Made by a program: the position numbers and the translations under genes
In this document: one piece after another, positions 55,501 to 64,000 of the stretch
Layout: each line of letters opens with the position of its first letter
Position numbering within the stretch: the stretch's first letter is position 1
Notes under the pieces: model-generated
Databases searched by the model: none
What the model was told of the DNA's origin: nothing
Seen by the model: only the letters and a program-made list of their open reading frames with translations
NCBI RefSeq assembly: GCF_003711515.1
Contig: NW_021167091.1
Span: 82,340 to 146,339, forward strand
Reading direction: 5' to 3'
Source of the DNA: Sodiomyces alkalinus F11
Taxonomy: Eukaryota; Ascomycota; Sordariomycetes; Glomerellales; Plectosphaerellaceae
DNA length: 64,000 nucleotides

Positions 55501-58500
55501 TTAAGGACCCTTTCTAGCTCTTCGTATAGAGTAGAGATATAGAGGATAAAAAGGATAAGGGAGATCGGGGAGCTTTACGGTATACCCCCGCGGAGGTACC
55601 GCGGGGGGGCTATTTCGCTATTAAATAGTAGCTAGGCTATACGGTCCCGGAGGAAGCTACTAATTAGGGTATTAAGCTACTAGGGGTAGCCTTTCATTTT
55701 AAGTACCTCGATAAGGCGGGAATAGGGGATAGTATCGAAGGCGCCTTTAATATCTAGTTAGAGTATCGAAATAGTACCGCTATAGGCTTAGCTCGCCCTT
55801 ACGGCCTCTATGGTTCTTTATACTACCGTCTTTATACTTCGCCCTATCCGGTTACTTATCTATCCTTCCGGGAGGAGCCGGTACTCCTCCGCTATAATCG
55901 CGATGCGGTCGGTAAATATCCACTTAAGGACCTTACCTATCATGCTAAGGAGTAATATCGGTTATTAGCCTTTTCTTATCCCGTAGTCGGCCAGCGGCCG
56001 ACCTTCCTTCTTAAGGACTACCACGGTAATATAGCGGCACCTCTTCGGGTAATAGCTCGCTATAAGGCACGCTATAAACATAGCGCTAAGTCCTTAGTAT
56101 AAGGGGGGTCTATATACTTTTAGGAGCCCTACTAGGAGTCCGTTAGGGCTTAGTACTGCCTAGGGTTTTATCTTCTTAAGGCGCCCCTATATATCCGCTA
56201 CGGTAATGTCTGAGCGGACGTCCTACCCCGGCGGGGACTCTATGCCTAAAGGCCTAAGGATAGTAGGGGAGGGGGGGGGGGGAAGAATTTCCGGTTTAGG
56301 ACCTTAGCCTTGTTTATATATATAGTTACCAGGTAAGCGTTATCGTCTCGGTATAGTAATAGTACTAATAGGGGTTTAGTAGTACATACCCTTTAGTTCG
56401 TGCCTATTTTTATAGCCGCTAAAGAAGGCTATCATCCTTCCCGGTTAAGTAAAGCAGGTACCGCTAATATATCTGCTTCGCTACTGCTATAGCCTTATCC
56501 CGGCGCCTCTCCGCTTCCTAGAACTTATTCTATCGGTTCCGGGCCTTCCTAGATATATATCTACGGTGGAGGCGCCTTACTTCCTAGGTAAGGGTAGTTA
56601 GCTCCGCGTTCCACTAAGGGTAGATAGGCGTCTAGGGGTACCCCTATAGTGGCGCGGCGCGGCCTTATCGGCTACAATTATAAGATCTACTATTTGGTTA
56701 TCTAATACTAAGTCGATATCTTCTAGTAATATAAGGGGGCCGGTTTATTATAGCCGCGTAGTAGCGAGCTAAAGGACCTATAAGGGGTTAAAGTCTTTCT
56801 AGACCTAGCGGGGCCTAGTTAGATCCCGCGATAGTATCGTCGCGGTAGTCGGCGAGGCGTCCGTCTCTATAAGGATTCGGTCTATTTATAAGTAGTAGTT
56901 AGACCCGATAATAGTCTTATCCAGGCCGCTAAAATCGTAGCAGAGCTCTTATATTACCTATATAAGGTCGATAATACTAGTACGCCGGCCCGGGCGGTAC
57001 TATATAGTTATTCCGGGGGGGGGTTACTAGGTTAAGGTTCTACCGGGTTATAAGGGTAAGCAGGGTATTAGCTTAGGGGTAGTACCGCGGTGGCTATAAC
57101 TATAGGGGATAGTATAGGTTAAAGTCCCTTATAAGGACGTATCGGCTACGTAGCGGTACTATATCGAATATATCTTATAGGGGCGTATTCTAGGGGATCC
57201 TGGCCGACTAATAGTTCTCTAAGTAAATCGATTAGATTATAAGGGTATCGTCTCCGGTCCCGAATATAACCGTATAGGTATTACGGTAGGCCCGCTATAT
57301 CCACGTATATAGCGGGTGTCTTTTATAGATATATAGGAGGGCGCGGCCTCCTCCCTAGATTAGCCGGTATACCCCTTAGGAGGGGTATACGGGGCTTTTC
57401 GTAAAGCGGTTAAGGCCGGGTTCCTAAATTACGATTATATCGTACTCGGCGCGGTACCGGAGCGGTAGCTCCCGCCGCGCCTAACTCCTCCCTATATTCT
57501 ATAAAAGGATATAGATTTCTATTAATTAAAGGGGGCGGGGGGGTTAAGATAATATACCCGGTATAACCGGGGTCTAGCTTTAGGGTTCCTACTACGGTGC
57601 TTTATCGGCCCCTCGGGGGACTATATAAGCGCTTATCGGGCCTAGTATCGGGGAGCCCTCCTATCCCCTAATCCTTTTCGGGGGCCGACCTTTACCTTTA
57701 TAGGGGGGTTAGTCCTAGTCCTAGGCGATAATAATCGGGGGAAAGATCTACGGCTACCGCGGGTATACCGCTTCGGTCTAACGGGTGATATTAAAGTCCT
57801 TAGCTCGGTACTTATACGCTTCACGGGTCTTCTCGGCCTCTTTCTTTAGTAGTTAGTATAAATTATTAAAGGTATTATAGTTTCCGGTATAGGCGGCGTA
57901 ACGGCGGGGGCGCCCCGGCGCCGTAGCTTTATAATATCCTAAGCCTTAAGGGTACGCTAATTCAGGCTTAGTATAGTAATAATATACCCTCTCCGCTATA
58001 GGGTAGCCGTTTACTCGGTAGCCGAAGTATAGGTATTTATAGCACCTTAGGGGGCTAAGGTTAGGATTATATAGTTTATAGATATAGCTACCCCCCTTAA
58101 AGAGGAGGGTATTCCGGATAAGGCTTACTGCCCCTTCTAATAAAGCCGATTCGATAAGGAGGAGCGTTACCCTACCGGTACCGCAGCGGGGTACCCGCTA
58201 TTATACTCGGATAATTTTTACCTTAGGGTTTATATCCCGTAAGGATACTAGCAGGTCTTCTTCGGATAAGGCGTTCAGGACCTCCCGGGAGATAGCTTAG
58301 CTAGTATAGAGTAAGTATATATAGCTAGGGTAGCTCCTTTACTAAAGGCCTTCTTAATCTATTATTCCTCGTAGGTAGCCTACTATTATACCCCTTTAGT
58401 AAAGGTAAGGTAGATATCTCCGCTTAGTAGCTTCCGTGCCGCTATAGTATTATATTAGGTAATCGTAGCGTTTATAGCTTAGATAATCTCCATTAGGGTC

Positions 58501-59160
58501 TTATCCTTAAGAGGCTAGTCTTCGGGGAGGGTTCCTTAGCGAATAATTAATTCCCGGTAATACTTAGCGGGGATTACTTTAGGGGGTACGGGGTCCCGCG
58601 GCGGTACCGCTATAGGAGCCCGGGCTACGATATTAGCCTAAGTCTCTTTCGTGCCGTTTATCCCTTTTCGGAGTTCCTCTTAGATAATATAATAAACGGT
58701 AGCGTGCAGGTACGTTAGCGGTATCGTACTAGTATCCTTACGGGTACTACGTATCGTGATTAATTCCTCTACTAGCTCTACGACCTAGTTAATCGTGTTC
58801 CTATTAGCTAATAAGGCCTGAATTTCTGCCTTAATCTTAGTTACTCTCGGTTCCGGGGGGCGCGATAATCCCCTTTCGGTCTTATATCGGTTCCGCGCTA
58901 TATCCTGCCACGGGCGGGGGGGGGGAGCGCTTATATTACGAAAAGTGGGTCCGTTACGAATTCTGTATAGTTAAGGCCGGGGCGACGCTATCCTACGACT
59001 CTTCCGGCTACACCGTAGCACCGGTATTACGGTGCCGCTACGATAGTATCCTGGGAGGGAGGTAGTAGTTATAGTCTCTATCCCGATAGTTTTATCGATT
59101 TTACTCTTATTACGCGCCCGTGGTCACTAGGCGTGTCGAATAACCTATAGCGGTTCGTTA
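52540..59160 (-). mobile_element. LINE2-c: full-length Tad-like LINE family 2 (6.62 kb)
   Basis: Flanked by a perfect 14-bp duplication, TCCTAAGGTTAGTA, at 52,526-52,539 and 59,161-59,174, so both ends are exact. From right to left: 5' leader with CGCGCCCG, ORF1 (about 58,950-57,600) with the Gag-like region, ORF2 endonuclease (about 57,500-56,700), RT (about 56,350-55,350, active box G-F-T-D-N near 55,480), RNase H-like region, 3' UTR, and a TTA/AAT repeat tail at 52,540. Many TAG/TAA stops. RNase H-bearing fungal LINEs with zinc-knuckle ORF1 belong to the Tad1 clade, which is how I place it. Confidence 0.85.
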
Positions 59161-59790
59161 TCCTAAGGTTAGTAATAAAGTAACTAAACTAACCTTACTT
59201 CCTCCGGTAACGGAGGTCGCTAATAAGGTAATTACGCCGGTCTTTTCTCCTCCTCTAAGGGTCTTAGAAAAGATAGCGTTAGGACTAAACCCATCGCCTT
59301 CGGAGGAGGTTATTATTAGGGCGGCATAGCTAGCCTTATCTCCTCTTTACGAGGTTATAAGTAAGGTAATAGTTTCGGGCCTAATCCCTCTTAATTTTAT
59401 AATAAAAAAGAATGCCTATCCTACTACTCCCGCCCCCTTATCGGAGTTAACGTTATCGGGTAAAGACTTTAGGCGCCTTAGTCTTATAAAGTTAAGGGAG
59501 TATACTTAGTTATTTATAGAGATACTCGTACTTAGTTACGCTAATATTATAATCTCCGAACTCTAAGAATTCGCGGAGTATATGCGGGCTTTTACGCTTA
59601 TAGGTATAATTATCGCTAACACGGTTATAATTCCCGATAATAATGATAATAAAGACGATAATAAGGTTAAGGAGACGGACTCTAACTTATAGCGGGGCGA
59701 TAAAGGTAAGACTTTTACGGGAATCGATAATCCCGAGGATAGCGACTTTAAGGCTAAGGATATTAATCTAGGCTCATATTAAGTATAGCT
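59161..59790 (+). pseudogene. antisense ORF of Gypsy-2, second part
   Basis: Resumes the frame broken by LINE2-c. It starts at the duplicated site and reads S-N-K-V-T-K-L-T-L-L-P-P with only a handful of TAA/TAG stops over 200 codons. Segments include F-S-P-P-L-R-V-L-E-K (a repeat of the motif just before the insertion), a Leu/Ile-rich stretch and an acidic Asn/Asp/Lys-rich tail (D-N-N-D-N-K-D-D-N-K). It ends near 59,780, where the oppositely directed pol frame also ends, so the two frames converge. Confidence 0.55.
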
Positions 59791-59899
59791 AGGGCGCGGG
59801 GCCTATCCGGACTAAACTAAATCTAACTCTTACTCCTTTCCGATTATCGCGATATAATCGCTTATATATCAGCTCCTACATTATAGTAGCGTCAAGGTA

Positions 59900-61310
59900 T
59901 TTAATAGGCTATTATTCGTTATTACTAAGCCGAATTTCCCTTTAAACTTATTAAGTGCCCGTGTTTTCGCTAATAGTTCTAGCGGTTCCTATATAGGCTT
60001 ATACTATCCTACCTATCGTATTAATACCTTATATTTTAATCCCTTACCTCGCCTCTTTATCCTTATATAAAGGATTTCCTCGACTACCTATTCTTTACTA
60101 TTAGTTACTTCTCGAATAGGCGGTAGTTAAGGGTTATCTACTATGTATCCTGGAAAGGGGTTATCGCCCGTATAATATAATAAGTCTATATAGAATTAGG
60201 GGTAGATTTATAATAGCACGGTAAGCTTACCTATATATAGGCTAATTACCTTTATAACTTAGTATTTACGATAAAACTAATTAAGCTTATAGGATAATCG
60301 TGCAGTCGAGTAGTTAGCTAATAATAGCTAGACTAAGTTATTAAGCTTAAAACGCTTAGCCGGTATACGATATTAGTTAGTAGACTCCTTATTCCGGAGC
60401 TATATCGATATAATTATAGCCTACGCGAGCTTAGTCGCTTCCTATAAGCGGCGTAGTAAGTTATAGGCCGCTAATACTCTAGGTTCTATAAAGGGCTTCT
60501 CGGGTATCTAGATCGGGTTAATATAATAGCTATATTCTAAGAAGAAAGGACTAAACCCTATTATAGAGCTTTTACGGTTATTTAGGGCTACTTATACCGC
60601 GGGTAGTAAGTAATCCTAATTATCTTAAGCGTAATAGATAAAAGCTTATAAATAGGCTTATACTTCTTAGTTTATACGCTCTATTACCTTATCGGTTTAA
60701 GGGTAATATACTATACTAAGCTTACACGATATCCGTATAAGCTCGTAAAAGTGCTTCTAGAACCTACTTATCTAGTTTAAACCTCGGTTACTAAAAATCG
60801 ACCTAAGTATTCTATAAAACCGGAAATAGTAGTATAGGAACTATTCCGCGTAAGCTTCGGCTTTTATTATCTTTATCGCTTTTAATATTATAGCTTTACT
60901 TAGGCAATCTATAATAACCTAAAGGTAGCGCGCCTTCTTCTTACCGGCTAGTAGTAGGTCTATTATAAAGTCTATTAATAAGTCGCTCCGTATTCGCTCT
61001 AGTACCGGGAGGGGGCGTAAAAGGCCTTATTTCGTATTCCTCTATATATACCCCTTTCCGTAAACGTTATAATTCCGATCAATCGTCGGATATCCTTATT
61101 TATCCTTAGCTAGAAAAAGCGATATATTACTAAGGCGATAGTGTTTTTATATTCGGGGTATCCTCCCATTACTAAGTCGTGAATTAATTAAACGATCCTC
61201 CTTTATAATATTAACCCTTTAATAAACCCGGGGACCTAAATTTAGTCGCGGAATAATAATAACCCGGTTATAAAGACTAAGTACACCGTTATTTATAGCT
61301 TTAAATTAAC
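59900..61310 (-). pseudogene. Gypsy-2 integrase and chromodomain
   Basis: Minus-strand equivalent of 38,437-39,850, strongly RIPed. The chromodomain lies at about 59,940-60,100 and the integrase core at about 60,600-61,200. Alignment to Gypsy-1 is continuous until about 61,310, then stops at a less mutated CTCCTGGGCTGCAG stretch just before LINE2-d. Confidence 0.7.
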
Positions 61311-61559
61311 TCCTGGGCTGCAGATTACAAATATAATAACCACGGGCGCGTAATAGGAGTAAAATCGATAAAACCACCGGGACGGAGATTATAACCACCG
61401 CCTCCCTCTCGGGATACTATCGTAGCGGCACCGTAATGCCGGCGCTACGGTGTAACCGGAGGAAACGTAGGATAGTGTTATCCCGACCGCGACGACGCAG
61501 AATTCGTAATAGACCCACTTTTCATAATACGAGCGTTTTCCCCCTCGCCCGTGGCGGGA

Positions 61560-62920
61560 TATAGCGCGGAACCGATATAAGACCGAAAGGGGACTACTGC
61601 GCCTCCTAGAACCGAGAGTAACTAAGATTAAGGCAGAAATTTAGGCCCTACTAGCTAACGGGAATACGATTAAATAGGTTATAGAGCTAGTGGAGGAACT
61701 AATCACGATACGTAGTACCCGTAAGGACGCCGGTATAATACCGCTAACGCACCTACACGCTACCGTTCGTTACGTTATCTGAGAGGAACTCCGAAAAAGG
61801 ATAAACGGCACGAAAAGGACCTAGGCTAATATCGTAGCCCGGGCTCCCGTAACGGCACCGCCGCGAGACCCTATACCCCCTAAAATAATCCCTACTAGGT
61901 ATTACCAGGAACTAATTATCCGCTAAGGAACCCTCCCCGAAGACTAGCCCCTTAAGGATAGGACTCTAAAGGAGATTATCTAAGCTATAAACGCTACGGT
62001 TACCCGATACGATACCGTAGCGGCACGGAAGCTACTAAGCGGAGATATCTGCCTTACCTTTACTAAAGGGGTATAGTGGTAGGCCACCTATAAGGAATAA
62101 TAGATTAAGAAGGCCATTAGTAAAGGAGCTACCCTAGCCGTACGCACACCCTATGCTGGCTAAGGTTATCCGCCGGGAGGTCCTTAACGCCTTATCCGAA
62201 GAAGACCTGCTAGTATCCCTATAGGATATAAACCCTAAGGTAAAAATTATCCGAGTATACTAGCGAGTACCCCGCTATAGTACCGGTAGGGTAGCGCTCC
62301 TCCTTATCGAATTAGCTTCGCCGGAAAGGGTAGCGAGCCTTACCCGGAATACCCTCCTCTTTAAGGGGGGCAGTTATATCTATAAACTATACGACCCCGA
62401 CCTTAGCCCCCTAAGGTGCTATAAGTGCCTATACTTCGGCTACCGAGCGAACGGCTACTCTATAGCGGAGAGGGTATACCGTTACTACGCTAAGCCCGAA
62501 TCGGCGTACCCCTAAGGCCTAGGATATTATACAGCTATAATGCCGGGGCGCCCCCGCCGCTACGCCGCCTATACCGGAGACTATAATACTTTTAATGATT
62601 TCTACCGACTATTAAAGAAGGAGGCCGAGAAGACCCGCGAAGCGTATAAGTACCGAGCCAGGGACTATAATATTACCCGCTAGACCGAAGCGGTATACCC
62701 GCGGTAGCCGTAGATCTTTCCCCCGATTATTATCGCCTAGGGCTAGGACCGACCCCTCCGTAAAGGCAGGGGTCGGCCCCCGAAAAGGATTAGGGGATAA
62801 GAGGTCTCCCCGATACTAAGCCCGATAAACGCCTATATAGTCCCCCGTAGGGCCGATAAGGCACCGTAATAGGAACCCTAAAGCTAGACGCCGGGTATAC
62901 CGGGTATATTATCTTAACCC
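61560..62920 (+). pseudogene. ORF1 of LINE2-d, Gag-like with zinc knuckle
   Basis: Decayed frame with a helical N-terminal part (R-Y-K-T-E-R-G, then E-L-V-E-E-L-I-T near 61,690). Near 62,414-62,480 is the knuckle C-Y-K-C-L-Y-F-G-Y-R-A-N-G-Y, readable as C-x2-C-x4-H-x4-C with His and the last Cys turned to Tyr. A second, more damaged pair follows (E-R-V-Y-R-Y-Y-A-K). The role is presumably RNA binding for retrotransposition. Start and end are approximate. Confidence 0.6.
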
Positions 62921-62939
62921 CCCTCCCCCTTTTATTAAT

Positions 62940-64000
62940 AGAAATCTATATCCTTTTATAGAATATAGGGAGGAGTTAGGCGCGGCGGGAGCTACCGCTT
63001 CGGTACCGCGCTAAGTACGACGTGATAGTAATTTAGGAACCCGGCCTTAACCGCTTCACGAAAAGCCCCGTATACCCCTCCTAAGGGGAATACCGGCTAA
63101 TCTAGGGAGGAGGCCGCGCCCTCCTATATATCTATAAGAGATACCCGCTATATACGTGGACGTGGCGGGCCTACCGCGATACCTATACGGTTATATTCGG
63201 GACCGGAGATAATACCCTTATAATCTAGTCGATTTACTTAGAGAACTACTAGTCGGTAAGGATCCCCTAGAATACGACCTTATAAGATATATTCGACACG
63301 GTACCGCTATAAAACTAATACGTCCTTATAGGGGACTTTAACCTATATTATCCACTATAGTTATAGCCACCGCGGTATGACCCCTAAGCCGATACCCTGC
63401 TTACTCTTATAACCCGGTAGAACCTCGACTTAGTAACCCCCCCCGCAATAACTATATAGTACCGCCCGGGCCGGCGGGCTAGCACTATCGACCTTATATA
63501 GGTAACGTAAAGGCTCCGCTACGATTGTAGCGGCCCGAATAAGACTATAATCGGGTCTAACCACTACTTATAAACGGTCCGAATCCTTATAAAGACGGAC
63601 GCTTTACCGACTACCGCGATAATACTACCACGGGACCTAACTAGGCCCCGCTAGATCTAGAAAGACTTTAACCCCTTATAGATCTTTTAGCTTACTACTA
63701 CGCGGTTATAATAGACCGGCCCCCTTATATTACTAGAAATTATCGACTTAGTACTAGATAACCTAATAGTAGACCTTACGACTATAGCCGATAAGGCCGC
63801 GCCGCGCCGCTATAAGGGCACCCCTAGATACCTATCTACTCTTTAGTGGAACGCGGAGCTATCTAACCTTACCTAGGAAGTAAGGCGCCTCCACCGTAGA
63901 TATATATCTAGGAAGTCCCGGAACCGTTAGGACGAGTTCTAGAAAGCGGAGAGGCGCCGGGATAAAGCCGTCGCGGTAGCGAAGCGGATATACTAGCGAT
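62940..64000 (+). pseudogene. ORF2 of LINE2-d, endonuclease domain (partial)
   Basis: AP-type endonuclease of a non-LTR element. It reads E-P-G-L-N near 63,030, G-G-G-R-A-L-L-Y-I-Y (about 63,110), then the L-I-G-D-F-N-L-Y-Y-P box at 63,325-63,354, where D-F-N-L-H-H-P is expected (both His now Tyr). S-N-H-Y near 63,560 corresponds to the S-D-H motif with Asp to Asn. The frame is cut by the window end before RT. Confidence 0.7.

Larger units (their letters stand above)
51206..61310 (-). mobile_element. Gypsy-2: chromodomain Gypsy copy split by LINE2-c
   Basis: Minus-strand copy of the Gypsy-1 family in two pieces, 51,206-52,539 and 59,161-61,310, separated by LINE2-c with a 14-bp duplication. 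From left to right it holds the 3' LTR (51,206-51,604), the antisense ORF region, chromodomain and integrase. It ends at about 61,310, near the same point of pol where Gypsy-1 sequence begins, and LINE2-d follows. The 5' LTR, gag and RT are missing. Confidence 0.8.
61335..64000 (+). mobile_element. LINE2-d: 5' part of a LINE2 copy running off the window
   Basis: Starts ATAACCACGGGCGCGTAAT and matches the first 2.7 kb of LINE2-c (reverse complement of 59,130 to about 56,460) to the window end. It contains all of ORF1 and the endonuclease part of ORF2. No target duplication can be tested because the 3' end is outside. Confidence 0.8.

Noticed and set aside
57642..57824. Minus-strand 60-codon frame and similar small frames (3,446-3,658; 19,739-19,921; 27,445-27,636; 29,800-30,030; 51,043-51,234; 54,220-54,453)
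   Set aside because: They lie inside transposon pol/gag or UTR regions, mostly in wrong frames, and have no matching frame in the sister copies.
1..64000. CRISPR arrays, rRNA, tRNA or prokaryotic operons
   Set aside because: No regularly spaced identical repeats and no rRNA or cloverleaf sequences were seen. The eukaryotic gene, RIP signature and retroelements exclude a prokaryotic source.

Overview
This window looks like a transposon-packed, RIP-mutated block of a filamentous ascomycete (Pezizomycotina) genome, with one ordinary gene inside it. Almost everywhere CpA and TpG are nearly absent and TpA is in excess. In 60,001-60,060, for example, I count no CpA, no TpG and about a dozen TpA. 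This is the signature of repeat-induced point mutation (RIP). Coding frames can still be followed, but they are full of TAA/TAG where CAA/CAG (Gln) or TGG (Trp) would be expected, and Cys/His positions often read Tyr. Nearly all short open frames in the block are chance openings on one strand or the other.

Layout, left to right. 1-2,422: 5' half (gag-like region and 360-bp LTR, minus strand) of an LTR element without visible pol ('element X'). 2,423-3,860: unassigned. 3,861-14,550, all minus strand: fragment of Tad-like LINE family 1 (LINE1-A), 3' part of a second Tad-like family (LINE2-a), and LINE1-B. 14,690-16,557: 3' half of element X on the plus strand. 16,558-17,560: degenerate repeats. 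17,560-18,525: 3' remnant of a Ty1/copia element (Copia-0). 18,537-45,569: one Ty1/copia element (Copia-1), framed by matching 194-bp LTRs and a matching 5-bp target duplication (ATTAC). It is split by about 21 kb of later insertions: LINE1-C, Copia-2 (itself split by full-length LINE2-b), and a chromodomain Gypsy copy (Gypsy-1).

45,575-47,880 is an island of normal base composition. It carries an apparently intact nuclear gene for mitochondrial N-acetylglutamate synthase (ARG2 type, first enzyme of arginine synthesis), with a perfect TGAGTCA (Gcn4/CPC1-type) site, a TATAAAG box and a probable 110-nt first intron. To its right lie a 381-bp miniature LTR element (TRIM), three fragments carrying only the 5' end of LINE2, a second Gypsy copy (Gypsy-2, minus strand) split by full-length LINE2-c with a 14-bp target duplication, and the start of LINE2-d running off the window.

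The most unusual feature is a long decayed reading frame in both Gypsy copies. It lies antisense to pol between the chromodomain and the 3' LTR, and has a basic NLS-like stretch followed by a Cys-rich (now Tyr-rich) motif. I saw no rRNA, tRNA or CRISPR. Element boundaries were found by comparing copies by eye; boundaries without a target duplication are approximate.
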